NCBI RefSeq assembly: GCF_000373585.1
Contig: NZ_KB891853.1
Span: 408,812 to 472,811, forward strand
DNA length: 64,000 bases
Reading direction: 5' to 3'
DNA from: Streptomyces sp. MspMP-M5
GTDB lineage: Bacteria > Actinomycetota > Actinomycetes > Streptomycetales > Streptomycetaceae
Shown here: positions 24,963-36,423 of the stretch, one piece after another
How the letters are laid out: each line of letters opens with the position of its first letter
How positions within the stretch are numbered: position 1 is the first letter of the stretch
The notes under the pieces: generated by a model
Database searches by the model: none
Seen by the model: the letters and a program-made list of their open reading frames with translations, nothing else
What the model was told of the DNA's origin: nothing
Translations under genes and position numbers: made by a program

Positions 24963-25853
24963 CTAGCCGAGCCGGCGGCGGTCGCGCCGCTCCCGGCGCT
25001 CCTCCCACCGTTCGTGCCGCTCCGCCCTCAACTGACCCATCCGCTCGTGCCGTTCGGCCCGGAGCTTGTCCATCCGCTCGTGCCGCTCGGCCCGCAGCTC
25101 GTCGAACCGCTCGCGCCGCTCGCCGCGCAGCCGGTCCCGCAGATCACGGATCCAGGCGCCGCGCTTGGGCTTGGCCTCCACACTGCCCAGCAGCGCAAAG
25201 CCGTTCACCTCGACCTCGGGGGCGTTGCCGTCCTCGGCGTCGTGCGTCTCCACCTCGAAGGAGCCGAGGATGCCGGAGCCGCTGCTGCGCAGGGTGATGT
25301 TCTCCGGGACCCGGACCTCGACGCTGCCGAAGACGGAGGTGACGTTGATCTGGACCCGCTGCTGCGGGAAGACCGCCTCGGTGAGGTCGATCTCCACGCT
25401 GCCGAAGATCGCGACCGCGTTGATCCGCGGCGGGACCCGCCAACGGCCCTTGCGGTTGGCCGCGCTGAAGATCGCGACGAGGTTCTGGTCGGACACCGGG
25501 CCGCCCGGACCGTAGGCGTAGGACTCCGCGTCCGGCTCCGGACGGCGGCCGACGGCGGGCAGGTCGCGGACGACGGGCTCCAGCTCGCCGACGGTCTTGG
25601 CGCGGTAGACCGCGTCGATCCGCTCGGCGTGCTCCTCGGCGTCCAGCCGGCCCTCCGCGAGGGCCTCCCGCAGGATCTCCGCGATCCGGTCGCGGTCGGC
25701 GTCCGAGGCCCGCATGTCGGCCTCCGCCACCGGCTTGGCCGGCGACGCCGCCTCGCCCTTGGTCAGTTTCACCACCTGCTGGTCGTGCTGCTCCGCAAGC
25801 GGCCCGGGCGGGGTCTCGGGGCCCGGTCGTCCCCCGTTTCCTGAAGCGTCCAC
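24963..25853 (-). CDS. DUF1707 protein with LiaF-like beta domain
   Basis: About 296 residues. DUF1707 is near residues 48-100 (MRASDADRDRIAEILREALAEGRLDAEEHAERIDAVYRAKT), a short module common in actinobacteria. It is followed by a repetitive beta domain with three FGSV/LGSV-type strands (AVAIFGSVEIDL, TSVFGSVEVRV, GFALLGSVEAK) like the cell-wall-active LiaF C-terminus. The tail is a basic/acidic helical repeat of RHERM/RAERHER units. It may sense envelope stress, which is inference from the LiaF likeness. The start is uncertain; the GTG at 25853 is used, and an ATG at 25886 is also in frame. Confidence 0.7.
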   Translation of the reverse strand: MDASGNGGRPGPETPPGPLAEQHDQQVVKLTKGEAASPAKPVAEADMRASDADRDRIAEILREALAEGRLDAEEHAERIDAVYRAKTVGELEPVVRDLPAVGRRPEPDAESYAYGPGGPVSDQNLVAIFSAANRKGRWRVPPRINAVAIFGSVEIDLTEAVFPQQRVQINVTSVFGSVEVRVPENITLRSSGSGILGSFEVETHDAEDGNAPEVEVNGFALLGSVEAKPKRGAWIRDLRDRLRGERRERFDELRAERHERMDKLRAERHERMGQLRAERHERWEERRERRDRRRLG

Positions 25854-26018
25854 CACCCCAGCGTACCGAAACGCGATAGATCGCAACTAGAGGTTCGGGG
25901 GCAGGTCCGGGCCGACTGAGCCTTACCTCACAGCGGAGCCCCGGGCCGGGGGTTCTACGCTGGTCGGGCGCTGCCGTAGAAGCCAGCCACCACCCCTCCG
26001 AGTAAGGACATATCCCCC

Positions 26019-27695
<1,677 letters not shown>

Positions 27696-27778
27696 CGATC
27701 TGACGCCCTGATGCCATAACGGCTCGGCGTCACCTACCGGCACAACGTCCTGACATAACGTCCCGGACGGTACGGTTC

Positions 27779-27815
27779 AACGGCCGTCATTCGCAGTTCG
27801 CGAATGACGGCCGTT
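27779..27815 (+). terminator. Rho-independent terminator of class I fumarase
   Basis: A perfect 16-bp stem (27779-27794 with 27800-27815, AGTTC loop) is followed by CATTTT, the most classical terminator in this window. Confidence 0.9.
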
Positions 27816-27902
27816 CATTTTGCGACGGGCGGCTCGTCCGTCGAGGTCATCCCCGGTCTGACAGCGCCTTCGGCCCGACCGCACGCCCCCGCCGTCTCGG
27901 CC

Positions 27903-28106
27903 CTAACACCCCTGGTGCCGGGGGCAGGCGCACGGTGGCCATGCCTGGGAGAGGCCGTAGAGGTCGAAGCGGTCGCCGGCGACAACGTGGATCTGGGCGC
28001 GTTCCTGGACGACGCCGCCGTCGCGGGTCGTGGTGTAGACGCGCAGGGTCATCAGCGATTGCCGGGACCGCGGGCCCGGTGAGGTGTGGCCGGCGCTCGT
28101 GGCCAT
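27903..28106 (-). CDS. Small Streptomyces-type protein with CPRC-like tail
   Basis: Sixty-seven residues from the ATG at 28106, which has AGGAG upstream. It reads as a short beta-rich protein (SLMTLRVYTTTRDGGVVQER) ending in a DLYGLSQAWPPCACPRH tail. I recall many Streptomyces proteins with this TLRVY...AWPPC.CPR pattern, often near XRE regulators, but without known function. The paired cysteines in CACPRH could bind metal. Confidence 0.6.
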   Translation of the reverse strand: MATSAGHTSPGPRSRQSLMTLRVYTTTRDGGVVQERAQIHVVAGDRFDLYGLSQAWPPCACPRHQGC

Positions 28107-28941
28107 GGTGACGCTCCTGTTCGGTGGGGGGTGTTGGTGCTTTCCCGTTAGGGGCGAGGGCAACTGCCGGGTTTCGTCGTGGGATCGCCTTAACCTTCAG
28201 CGGACTGTTACGTTCCGTGTTTCCACCGTTGCTCTACGGCGTAACCTCGGAAAGAGAGTGAGAACTGAACCTGCCGATGGACTTGGCCAGTGCCCCACTC
28301 TCAAGCGGGGCTGCGCCGGCAGTCCTTGGGCCAACGGGGAAGTGGGGGAGGCAAGTTGAAGCAGCATTGCGGCCACAAGGCCCGGCTTTACCTCGCTCCC
28401 GCGCAGTGGGGCTTGGCCGATGAGGCGGTACGGCAGGCCCGCAAGGAACTCCCGTGGTTCGCCGCTCTCACATGGCACATGGCGATCGACATCTCGCAGG
28501 GCCGCGACCTCCACGGGTCGGGCTCAACCGGCGATGGGCCGCATGTGGGCAGCGAAGACAGGACACGTGCTGTTCCGCGGGACCCAGGACCCGGGACCCG
28601 CCCGTGGGCAAGGGGGCCGACAAGATGAACGAGGTCGCCGACGCCCGCGTCGTGAAGGACGCCCACGGCCGGCACGTCGTCTTCCGGGGCCAGACCGAGG
28701 TGCCCGACGCCCAGCCTCACACCGGCACCCCGGTTGGTATCTACCGGGGTGTCAGCCCGAGGAACCGTGGAGGCCCCGGGCAAGGACGTCCGGCAGAAAG
28801 CCGGGCTCGAACCCCGGTTCCGCCCCGTTCGCGGGGCGGGGGAAGTCGAAGGCGAGGCGTGATCCCGATCGGTGGATCGCACCCAGGTGACATGCGCCCA
28901 GGCCCGGGAACAGATCGCCGCTCCCGGGCACTGATATCGAC
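28107..28941. pseudogene. Possible decayed coding sequence between the fumarase genes
   Basis: About 830 bp with no intact recognisable gene. From 28353 a coding-like stretch (LKQHCGHKARLYLAPAQWGLADEAVRQARKEL to WHMAIDISQ) runs for about 50 residues and then becomes low-complexity. In another frame, from 28625, MNEVADARVVKDAHGRHVVFRGQTEV also looks coding-like and then decays. This suggests a frameshifted remnant, perhaps of a mobile-element gene. It may also contain the fumC promoter. Confidence 0.35.
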
Positions 28942-30336
28942 ATGAGCGAAAACAGCGCATTCAGGATCGAGCACGACTCGATGGGCGAGGTGCGGGTTCC
29001 CGCGCATGCCAAGTGGCGGGCCCAGACGCAGCGGGCGGTGGAGAACTTCCCGATCTCCGGGCAGCGGCTGGAGCGGGCGCACATCGAGGCGCTGGCCCGG
29101 ATCAAGGGGGCGGCCGCCAAGGTCAACGCCGAGTTGGGCGTACTGGGCAAGGACGTCGCGGAGGCCATCGCGGAGGCGGCGGCCGAGGTGGCCGAGGGGC
29201 GGTGGGACGAGGACTTCCCGGTCGACGTGTTCCAGACGGGGTCGGGGACGTCGTCGAACATGAACACCAACGAGGTGATCGCGACCCTGGCCAGTGAGCG
29301 GCTGGGGCGGGAGGTGCACCCCAATGATCATGTCAATGCGAGCCAGTCGTCGAACGACGTGTTCCCGTCGTCGATCCATATCGCGGCGACGTCGGCGGTG
29401 CTCAACGATCTGATTCCGGCGCTGGAGCATCTGGCGGAGGCGCTGGAGCGGAAGGCGGCGGAGTTCGCCGAGGTGGTGAAGTCGGGGCGGACGCATCTGA
29501 TGGATGCCACGCCGGTGACGCTGGGGCAGGAGTTCGGGGGGTACGCGGCGCAGGTGCGGTACGGCGTCGAGCGGTTGCGGGCCTCGTTGCCGCGACTGGC
29601 CGAACTGCCGTTGGGGGGAACGGCGGTGGGGACGGGGATCAATACGCCGCCGGGCTTCTCCGCGGCGGTGATCGCCGAGGTCGCGCGGGCGACGGGGCTG
29701 CCGCTGACCGAGGCGCGCGACCACTTCGAGGCGCAGGGCGCGCGGGACGGGATCGTCGAGACCAGCGGGCAGTTGCGGACCATCGCCGTCGGGCTGACGA
29801 AGATCGCGAATGATCTGCGGTGGATGGCGTCGGGGCCGCGTACGGGGCTTTCCGAGATCAGTCTGCCGGATCTGCAGCCGGGGTCGTCGATCATGCCTGG
29901 GAAGGTCAATCCGGTGATTCCGGAGGCGGTGCTGATGGTCGCGGCGCAGGTCACCGGAAATGACGCGACGGTGGCGACGGCCGGGGCGGCCGGCAATTTC
30001 GAACTGAATGTGATGCTGCCGGTCATTGCGCGGAATGTGCTGGAATCGGTGCGGCTGCTCGCCAATGTGTCGCGGCTGCTGGCCGATCGGACGGTGGACG
30101 GGATCACCGCGCATGTGGGGCGGGCCCGGGAGTACGCCGAATCGTCGCCTTCGGTGGTGACTCCGCTGAACAAGTACCTCGGTTACGAGGAGGCCGCGAA
30201 GGTCGCCAAGCGCTCGCTGGCCGAACGGAAGACCATCCGCGAGGTGGTCGTCGAGGGCGGTTATGTCGCGCGCGGGCTGCTGACGGAGAAGCAGCTCGAC
30301 GAGGCGCTGGACGTGTTGCGGATGACCCGCCCGTAA
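28942..30336 (+). CDS. fumC: Class II fumarate hydratase
   Basis: A 464-residue metal-independent fumarase of the aspartase/fumarase superfamily, and the oxygen-stable counterpart of the class I enzyme upstream. Conserved segments: [16 protein letters not shown] near residues 98-113, [13 protein letters not shown] near 130-142, [17 protein letters not shown] near 180-196 and the signature [11 protein letters not shown] near 314-324. The ATG at 28942 is the family start, with only a weak ribosome binding site. In this AT-lean region codon choice includes many GGG/GCG codons, typical for the host. Confidence 0.96.
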   Translation: MSENSAFRIEHDSMGEVRVPAHAKWRAQTQRAVENFPISGQRLERAHIEALARIKGAAAKVNAELGVLGKDVAEAIAEAAAEVAEGRWDEDFPVDVFQTGSGTSSNMNTNEVIATLASERLGREVHPNDHVNASQSSNDVFPSSIHIAATSAVLNDLIPALEHLAEALERKAAEFAEVVKSGRTHLMDATPVTLGQEFGGYAAQVRYGVERLRASLPRLAELPLGGTAVGTGINTPPGFSAAVIAEVARATGLPLTEARDHFEAQGARDGIVETSGQLRTIAVGLTKIANDLRWMASGPRTGLSEISLPDLQPGSSIMPGKVNPVIPEAVLMVAAQVTGNDATVATAGAAGNFELNVMLPVIARNVLESVRLLANVSRLLADRTVDGITAHVGRAREYAESSPSVVTPLNKYLGYEEAAKVAKRSLAERKTIREVVVEGGYVARGLLTEKQLDEALDVLRMTRP

Positions 30337-30404
30337 CCATCTCGGTAACCAGCGGTGCGGCGCACGTCACCACGCGCTTAACACGGCGCCCCTAAGATCT
30401 GCTC

Positions 30405-31139
30405 ATGACAGCGGACATGGTGGAGACGACGGAAGGCGAGACGGCCGGTGTGCCCGCGCCGGCGGCCGGGGCGGGACGGGCGGCGGAGTCGGGGCGTTGG
30501 GCGCCCGGGGACCACGTCCTGTGGCGCTATCGCGACAACACCGACCCCCGCCGGTTCCACATCTGTCGTCCGGTGACCGTTGTCCAGGACACCGAGGAGC
30601 TGCGCGCGGTGTGGATGGCGCCGGGGACGCCGTGCATCAAGCCGGTGCTCGCCGACGGCACCCCTGTGCACCGCGAGCCGCTCGCCACCCGTTACACCAA
30701 ACCCCGGCGGACCAGGCGCGACCAGTGGTTCGGCAACGGTGTGCTGAAGCTGGCCCGGCCGGGAGATCCCTGGTCGGTCTGGCTTTTCTGGGAGAGCGGC
30801 TGGCACTTCAACAATTGGTACGTCAATCTTGAGGTGCCGCGCCGCCGCTGGTCGGGCGGAATCGACTCGCTCGACCATTTCCTCGACATCTGTGTCTATC
30901 CGGACCGGCACTGGGAGTGGCGGGACGAGGACGAGTTCGCACAGGCACGGCGGGACGGGCTGATGACGGACGCGCAGGCGGCCGAGGTCAAGGCCGCCGG
31001 ACGCGCCGCGGTCGCACAGATCGAGGCGTGGAGCGGGCCGTTCTCCGACGGCTGGGAGGACTGGCGGCCCGACCCGGCCTGGGGTGTTCCGTCGCTTCCG
31101 GAGGACTGGGAGCGCCTGCCGGACCGTTTGCTGCCGTGA
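30405..31139 (+). CDS. DUF402 domain protein
   Basis: A 244-residue protein. After a 30-residue flexible N-terminus, residues 33-225 match the DUF402 fold of nucleoside-diphosphate phosphatase-like proteins (GDHVLWRYRD, WWxxWYVNLE-type LFWESGWHFNNWYVNLEVPR, DHFLDICVYPDRHWEWRDEDEF). The acidic DICVYPD and DEDEF residues probably coordinate metal. I recall the same neighbour of fumC in S. coelicolor. The substrate here is unproven. Confidence 0.75.
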   Translation: MTADMVETTEGETAGVPAPAAGAGRAAESGRWAPGDHVLWRYRDNTDPRRFHICRPVTVVQDTEELRAVWMAPGTPCIKPVLADGTPVHREPLATRYTKPRRTRRDQWFGNGVLKLARPGDPWSVWLFWESGWHFNNWYVNLEVPRRRWSGGIDSLDHFLDICVYPDRHWEWRDEDEFAQARRDGLMTDAQAAEVKAAGRAAVAQIEAWSGPFSDGWEDWRPDPAWGVPSLPEDWERLPDRLLP

Positions 31140-31382
31140 GGAAGCAAAGGCGAAAAGACCAACGCGAAGCGAGTGAAGGGGGCGAACGGTGGAAAGGTGC
31201 GCCTACGGGCGGAACTGTTTCCCGCCGGGTTCCCCGGGCGTTCCCGCCGGACGAGAAGCGGTGCCCAGCCCCCTTGCTGCGCCCTGGGCCTTCAAACGTA
31301 GGATCGTCCTCCGCAAGACTGCACAGGCGCAACTCCAGAACGGGAAAACGAACTTGACCGCGGTCGCAGGAGGGGCGAGGTC

Positions 31383-32066
31383 GTGAGCGCGACAAGCTAC
31401 GACGCGTACGAGGGCCTGAACCGGTTAGCACTCGACCGGGCCGGACAGTCCGATGCCTTCGACGCGATCGGTGACCAGTACGAGACGGCCTTTCCGCACA
31501 AAGAAGGCCAGATCGCCTCGGGTGGGTGGCTGGCCGGGGAACTGCCGGCCGGATCGCGGATCCTCGACGCCGGGTGCGGCACCGGCCTGCCGACCGCCCG
31601 TCAACTCTGCGACGCGGGCCACCGGGTCGTGGGAATCGACCTCTCCCCCGGGATGGTCGCACTCGCCCGGGAGAACGTCCCGGGCGCCGAATTCCACCGG
31701 CTGGACATCGCCGATCTGCGCGCCGGCCGGCTGGGCGGGCGGGGTTCCTTCGACGGAATCGCCGCCTATTTCTCCCTGTTGATGATGCCCCGCGCGGAAA
31801 TCCCCTGTGCCCTGGCCATGCTGCACGACCTCCTGCGGCCCGGCGGACTGCTGGCCCTGGCAATGGTCGAGGCCGATATCGACGACTACCCCATTCCGTT
31901 CCTCGGCAGCATGATCCGGGTATCCGGATATCTGCGGGACGACCTGCGCCGGGTCGTACGCGACGTGGGTTTCGACGTCGTCGGGGAGGACTCGTATGCG
32001 TATGCCCCGGCGAGTACGGACGTACCGCCCGAAATCCAGCTCTTTCTGCACCTGCGACGCGCTTGA
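31383..32066 (+). CDS. SAM-dependent methyltransferase with TTA codon
   Basis: A 227-residue class I methyltransferase. The SAM-binding glycine motif is ILDAGCGTGLPTARQL near residues 60-75. VVGIDLSPGMVALAREN near 83-99 is the ribose-binding acidic strand, and GSFDGIAAYFSLLMM is motif III/IV. It probably methylates a small molecule. Leu-15, at 31425-31427, is TTA, which predicts dependence on the bldA tRNA. The GTG at 31383 has GGAGG upstream. The gap of 240 bp before it contains no other gene. Confidence 0.8.
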   Translation: MSATSYDAYEGLNRLALDRAGQSDAFDAIGDQYETAFPHKEGQIASGGWLAGELPAGSRILDAGCGTGLPTARQLCDAGHRVVGIDLSPGMVALARENVPGAEFHRLDIADLRAGRLGGRGSFDGIAAYFSLLMMPRAEIPCALAMLHDLLRPGGLLALAMVEADIDDYPIPFLGSMIRVSGYLRDDLRRVVRDVGFDVVGEDSYAYAPASTDVPPEIQLFLHLRRA

Positions 32067-32153
32067 GACGCACCGCGTCAGGCGCGTCCGCTCGGGCGGC
32101 GCGCACCGAACGCGGCGCGCCGGCGCCAGCCCCGGACGGATGGAATCCCACGC

Positions 32154-34649
32154 GTGACGGAGCACTCCACCTCCCACGAAACGCGGCAGTCGGCCCCGAC
32201 CGCCGCGTCCTCGGCCTCCCCTGTTGCGGGGACGGCCGGGACGGCGCCGCCGGGCGGCGTCCCCGATCCGCGCAGCGCCCTCCAGCAGCCCGCCGGCACC
32301 GGCCACGACCCGGCGCCGGGGACGGGGTTCGCGGTGCGCGGCGGTGACGGCGCCGGCCTCGGTGACGCGGCCGGCGAGCGGGCCGCCGCGGCCTCCGCGG
32401 GACCGCCGGCCGGGCAGGGGGACGCCGAGCCGGCCGCCGATCACGGCCCGGCCGGCGACGGCGCGCGGGCGTACGGCGCCGCCCGCGCGTCCCGCGACAG
32501 TTCCTACGGCGGATACGCCGGGTCGTACGGGGGCTCGTACGACACGTACGGGGAGGTGGCCATGGCCGCGGAGGGAGGGCCGGACGGGGAGCCGGGCGCG
32601 GAGCGCGCTGCGGTCCGCGCGCGCCGGCCGGTGGCGCAGGGCGCGGTGGACCGCACCGGTGCGCCGGAGCCGGACGAGGAGCCGGGGCATGCGCAGCCGC
32701 GACCCGGCGGTGCGGGCGTCGGACGGCCCCGGGAGGGCGATACGGCGCCCCGGGCGCACGGCGGTCAGCCGGGCGCGGGCGGACGGCCGCCGGGGCCGCC
32801 GCCGGGCGTACGGGGCGGCGGGCCGGCCGACGCGGAGCTGCCGCCCCCGTCGGGGCCGTCGCAGCCGCCCTCGGTGCCGCCCGCGCGGTCGGCGCATCCC
32901 GGTGAGAGCAGCGAGGTGGCCGCGGCCCGGCAGGCCGGCGGCGACCGGCTGCGGTTCATCGGGGCGGCGACCCGGCGGATCGCCCGCGGCATAGACCTGG
33001 ACGAGATCGTGCTGGGGCTGTGCCGGGCGACGGTGCCGACCTTCGCCGACGCGATCCTGGTGTACCTGCGCGACCCGCTGCCGGTGGGCGACGAGCGGCC
33101 GACCGGCCCGGTGGTGCTGCGGCTGCGCCGTACCGACCGGATACCGGAGGAGCCGGACACCAACGGGCTGCGGCTGCCGGTGCTGCCGGCGCAGCCGGAT
33201 CTCGGGCCGGCGATGGGCGGCAGCGCCGCGGAGCTGTCCGAGGTGCGCCCGGGCGGGCCGCTGGCGGAGGTGCTGCGCGGGGTGCGGCCGCTGTTCGGCG
33301 AGGCGCAGGCGGCCCGGACCGCACTGCCGGAGCTGCTGGGGCCGGACACCCGGCTGCCGGGCGGGCACCGGGTGATCCTGGCGCCGCTGCGCGGGCGCCG
33401 CCGGGTGATCGGTGCGGCGGTGTTCCTGCGCCGCCCGGACCGGCCGGCGTTCGAACCGGACGATCTGCTGGTGGCGGCCCAGCTGGCGACGCACACCGCG
33501 CTGGGCGTGGACAAGGCGGTGCTCTACGGCCGCGAGGCGTACATCGCCGACGCGCTGCAGCGCACCATGCTGCCGGACTCGCTGCCGCAGCCCACCGGTG
33601 TGCGGCTGGCCAGCCGCTATCTGCCGGCCGCGGAGACCGCCCGGGTGGGCGGCGACTGGTACGACGCGATCCCGCTGCCGGGCAGCCGGGTGGCGCTGGT
33701 CGTCGGCGATGTGATGGGGCACTCGATGACCTCGGCCGCGATCATGGGGCAGCTGCGGACCACCGCACAGACCCTGGCGGGTCTTGACCTGCCGCCGCAG
33801 GAGGTGCTGCACCACCTCGACGAGCAGGCCCAGCGACTGGGCTCGGACCGGATGGCGACCTGCCTGTACGCGGTCTACGACCCGGTGGCGCACCGGATCA
33901 TCGTCGCCAACGCCGGGCATCCGCCGCCGGTGATGCTGCACCGCGGCGGGCGCGCGGAGGTGCTGCGGGTGCCGCCGGGCGCGCCGATCGGCGTGGGCGG
34001 GGTGGACTTCGAGGCGGTGGAGCTGGACGCCCCGGCGGGCGCGACGCTGGTGCTGTACACCGACGGTCTGGTGGAGTCGCGGATACGGGACGTGTGGACC
34101 GGCATCGAGCAGCTGCGCGAGCGGCTGACCGAGACGGCCCGGCTGACCGGCCCCAATCCGCCGCCGCTGGAGCCGCTGTGCGACGAGGTGCTGGACATGC
34201 TGGGGCCGGGCGACCGCGATGACGACATCGCGCTGCTGGCCGCCCGGTTCGACGGCATCGCGCCGAGTGACGTCGCGTACTGGTACCTCGATCCGAAGGC
34301 GCAGACGGCCGGGCAGGCGCGCCGGCTGGCCCGGCGGGCGCTGGCCCGCTGGGGCCTGGAGGAGCTGTCCGACCAGCTGGAGCTGCTGGTGAGCGAGGTG
34401 GTGACCAACGCGGTGCGGTACGCCGAGCGGCCGGTGACGCTGCGGCTGCTGCGGACAGACGTGCTGCGCTGCGAGGTCGGCGACGACGTGCCGCAGCTGC
34501 CGCGGCTGCGGCAGGCCCGGCCGTCGGACGAGGGCGGCCGCGGGCTGTATCTCGTCAACCGGATGGCCCGGCGCTGGGGCGCGACCCGGCTGAGCATGGG
34601 CAAGGTCGTCTGGTTCGAGCTGTCGATGCCGCCGGGGGCGCGCCTCTGA
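32154..34649 (+). CDS. GAF-PP2C (SpoIIE)-HATPase regulatory protein
   Basis: An 831-residue signalling protein. Residues 1-255 are disordered and rich in Gly/Pro/Ala. A GAF-like sensor spans about 260-450. A SpoIIE-type PP2C phosphatase spans about 455-690, with [27 protein letters not shown] and [21 protein letters not shown] containing the metal-binding aspartates, and YTDGLVESR and [12 protein letters not shown]-terminal anti-sigma-kinase-like HATPase has [14 protein letters not shown] and [16 protein letters not shown]. Such fusions dephosphorylate anti-anti-sigma factors and can also bind sigma regulators. The GTG start at 32154 is provisional, since the N-terminus is low-complexity. A hairpin terminator follows. 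Confidence 0.88.
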   Translation: MTEHSTSHETRQSAPTAASSASPVAGTAGTAPPGGVPDPRSALQQPAGTGHDPAPGTGFAVRGGDGAGLGDAAGERAAAASAGPPAGQGDAEPAADHGPAGDGARAYGAARASRDSSYGGYAGSYGGSYDTYGEVAMAAEGGPDGEPGAERAAVRARRPVAQGAVDRTGAPEPDEEPGHAQPRPGGAGVGRPREGDTAPRAHGGQPGAGGRPPGPPPGVRGGGPADAELPPPSGPSQPPSVPPARSAHPGESSEVAAARQAGGDRLRFIGAATRRIARGIDLDEIVLGLCRATVPTFADAILVYLRDPLPVGDERPTGPVVLRLRRTDRIPEEPDTNGLRLPVLPAQPDLGPAMGGSAAELSEVRPGGPLAEVLRGVRPLFGEAQAARTALPELLGPDTRLPGGHRVILAPLRGRRRVIGAAVFLRRPDRPAFEPDDLLVAAQLATHTALGVDKAVLYGREAYIADALQRTMLPDSLPQPTGVRLASRYLPAAETARVGGDWYDAIPLPGSRVALVVGDVMGHSMTSAAIMGQLRTTAQTLAGLDLPPQEVLHHLDEQAQRLGSDRMATCLYAVYDPVAHRIIVANAGHPPPVMLHRGGRAEVLRVPPGAPIGVGGVDFEAVELDAPAGATLVLYTDGLVESRIRDVWTGIEQLRERLTETARLTGPNPPPLEPLCDEVLDMLGPGDRDDDIALLAARFDGIAPSDVAYWYLDPKAQTAGQARRLARRALARWGLEELSDQLELLVSEVVTNAVRYAERPVTLRLLRTDVLRCEVGDDVPQLPRLRQARPSDEGGRGLYLVNRMARRWGATRLSMGKVVWFELSMPPGARL

Positions 34650-34660
34650 GGCCGGAGCGC

Positions 34661-34715
34661 CCGCACGCACGAGGGACCCCGTCCGGGATCGGGCGGGGTC
34701 CCGTCGTGTGTGCGG
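34661..34715 (+). terminator. Terminator after the SpoIIE-HATPase gene
   Basis: A long, nearly continuous inverted repeat (34661-34684 with 34691-34715) with a GGGATC loop starts 12 bp past the stop codon. Confidence 0.8.
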
Positions 34716-34878
34716 GCCGGACTCGTCCGATCGCCCGGGAGCCCGTGCCGACATGCCGCCATCGGCGTTGGCTGGTTGGGTGGGACGAAAGGGACACAAG
34801 GGACCGGCGGCCCGCGGACGGGACGGACGGCCCCCTTGCCGGCCCACCGCCAGTCATCGCACGGAAGGCATTCCTCCG

Positions 34879-36342
34879 ATGTCCAGCACCGCCCAGAACG
34901 TCCCGCACACGACGACCAACACCGGCATCCCGGTGGAGAGCGACGAGCACTCGCTGACCGTGAGCCCGGACGGCCCGATCCTGCTCCAGGACCACTACCT
35001 GATCGAGAAGATGGCCCAGTTCAACCGGGAACGGGTCCCCGAGCGGGTGGTGCACGCCAAGGGCAGCGGCGCGTACGGCTCCTTCAGGGTCACCAACGAC
35101 GTCAGCCAGTTCACCAAGGCGGACCTCTTCCAGCCCGGCAAGGAGACCGAGATGCTGGCCCGCTTCTCGACCGTCGCCGGTGAGCAGGGCTCCCCGGACA
35201 CCTGGCGCGACCCGCGGGGCTTCGCCCTCAAGTTCTATACCGAGCAGGGCAATTACGACCTGGTGGGCAACAACACGCCGGTCTTCTTCGTACGGGACAC
35301 GATCAAGTTCCAGGACTTCATCCGCTCCCAGAAGCGCCGTCCCGACAACGGGCTGCGCGACAACGACATGCAGTGGGACTTCTGGACGCTCTCGCCGGAG
35401 TCGGCCCACCAGGTCACCTGGCTGATGGGCGACCGCGGCATCCCCAAGACCTACCGGCACATGAACGGCTACGGCTCGCACACCTACATGTGGGTCAACG
35501 CGGGCGGCGAGAAGTTCTGGATCAAGTACCACTTCAAGACCGACCAGGGCATCGACTTCCTCACCCAGGCCGACGCCGACCGGCTGGCCGGCGAGGACGC
35601 CGACTACCACCGCCGGGACCTCTACGACGCCATCGAGAGCGGCAACGCCCCGTCCTGGACGCTCTATGTGCAGGTCATGCCGTTCGACGACGCCCCGGAC
35701 TACCGCTTCAACCCGTTCGACCTGACCAAGGTGTGGCCGCACGGCGACTACCCGCTGATCGAGGTCGGCCGGATGACGCTCAACCGGAACCCGGAGGACT
35801 ACTTCATCCACATCGAGCAGGCCGCGTTCGAACCGTCCAACATGGTGCCGGGCATCGGCCCGTCCCCGGACAAGATGCTGCTCGGCCGGCTGTTCTCGTA
35901 CCCGGACACCCACCGGTACCGGATCGGCCCGAACTACGCGCAGCTGCCGCCCAACCGGCCGCATGTGCCGGCCCGTTCGTACGCCAAGGACGGCCCGATG
36001 CGGTTCGACCCGGCGCGGACGGGCCGGCCGTACGCGCCGAACTCCTACGGCGGTCCGGCGGCCGACACCCGGCACTACGGGGAGCCGGCGGGCTGGGAAT
36101 CCAGCGGCGCGATGGTGCGCGAGGCGTACACGCTGCGCCGGGACGACGACGACTTCGGGCAGCCGGGCACGATGGTCCGCGAGGTGCTGGACGACGCGGC
36201 CCGCGAGCGGCTGGTCGGCAACGTCGCCGGGCACCTGCTGAACGGGGTGAGCCGGCCGGTGCTGGACCGGGCGCTCCAGTACTGGCGGAACATCGACAAG
36301 AACCTGGGCGACCGGATCGCCAAGAAGGTCAACGGCGGCTGA
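34879..36342 (+). CDS. katA: Monofunctional haem catalase
   Basis: A 487-residue clade-3-type catalase that degrades hydrogen peroxide. Active-site motifs: the distal His in [13 protein letters not shown] near residue 59, Asn in [16 protein letters not shown] near 132, and the proximal haem-ligand Tyr in [17 protein letters not shown] near 341. NADPH-binding residues are probably present but not individually assigned. The ATG at 34879 follows GGAAGGCATTCCTCC, in which GGAAGG may be the ribosome site. With oxyR-ahpCD it gives the region two peroxide defences. Confidence 0.95.
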   Translation: MSSTAQNVPHTTTNTGIPVESDEHSLTVSPDGPILLQDHYLIEKMAQFNRERVPERVVHAKGSGAYGSFRVTNDVSQFTKADLFQPGKETEMLARFSTVAGEQGSPDTWRDPRGFALKFYTEQGNYDLVGNNTPVFFVRDTIKFQDFIRSQKRRPDNGLRDNDMQWDFWTLSPESAHQVTWLMGDRGIPKTYRHMNGYGSHTYMWVNAGGEKFWIKYHFKTDQGIDFLTQADADRLAGEDADYHRRDLYDAIESGNAPSWTLYVQVMPFDDAPDYRFNPFDLTKVWPHGDYPLIEVGRMTLNRNPEDYFIHIEQAAFEPSNMVPGIGPSPDKMLLGRLFSYPDTHRYRIGPNYAQLPPNRPHVPARSYAKDGPMRFDPARTGRPYAPNSYGGPAADTRHYGEPAGWESSGAMVREAYTLRRDDDDFGQPGTMVREVLDDAARERLVGNVAGHLLNGVSRPVLDRALQYWRNIDKNLGDRIAKKVNGG

Positions 36343-36368
36343 TCCTCGCAGGCCCGCGGGAAGCGCGG

Positions 36369-36398
36369 CGGCCCGCACCCCCGTGGGGGCGCGGGCCG
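36369..36398. terminator. Bidirectional terminator, katA / PBP
   Basis: CGGCCCGC (36369-36376) and CCCCC pair with GGGGG and GCGGGCCG (36391-36398), with one A-C mismatch. It lies between the convergent katA and penicillin-binding protein genes. Confidence 0.75.
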
Positions 36399-36423
36399 TG
36401 GTGCTGCCGGGTGGCCGGGCGGG

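Noticed and set aside
28797..28826. A tRNA T-arm-like sequence (CCGGG CTCGAAC CCCGG) upstream of fumC
   Set aside because: No matching acceptor stem, anticodon arm or D-arm can be found within 75 bases upstream, and the loop lacks the invariant T54. It is probably chance in GC-rich DNA.
31425..34847. 1140-codon open frame antisense to the methyltransferase and SpoIIE genes
   Set aside because: It covers two well-recognised genes on the other strand and shows only Arg/Pro/Gly-rich sequence.
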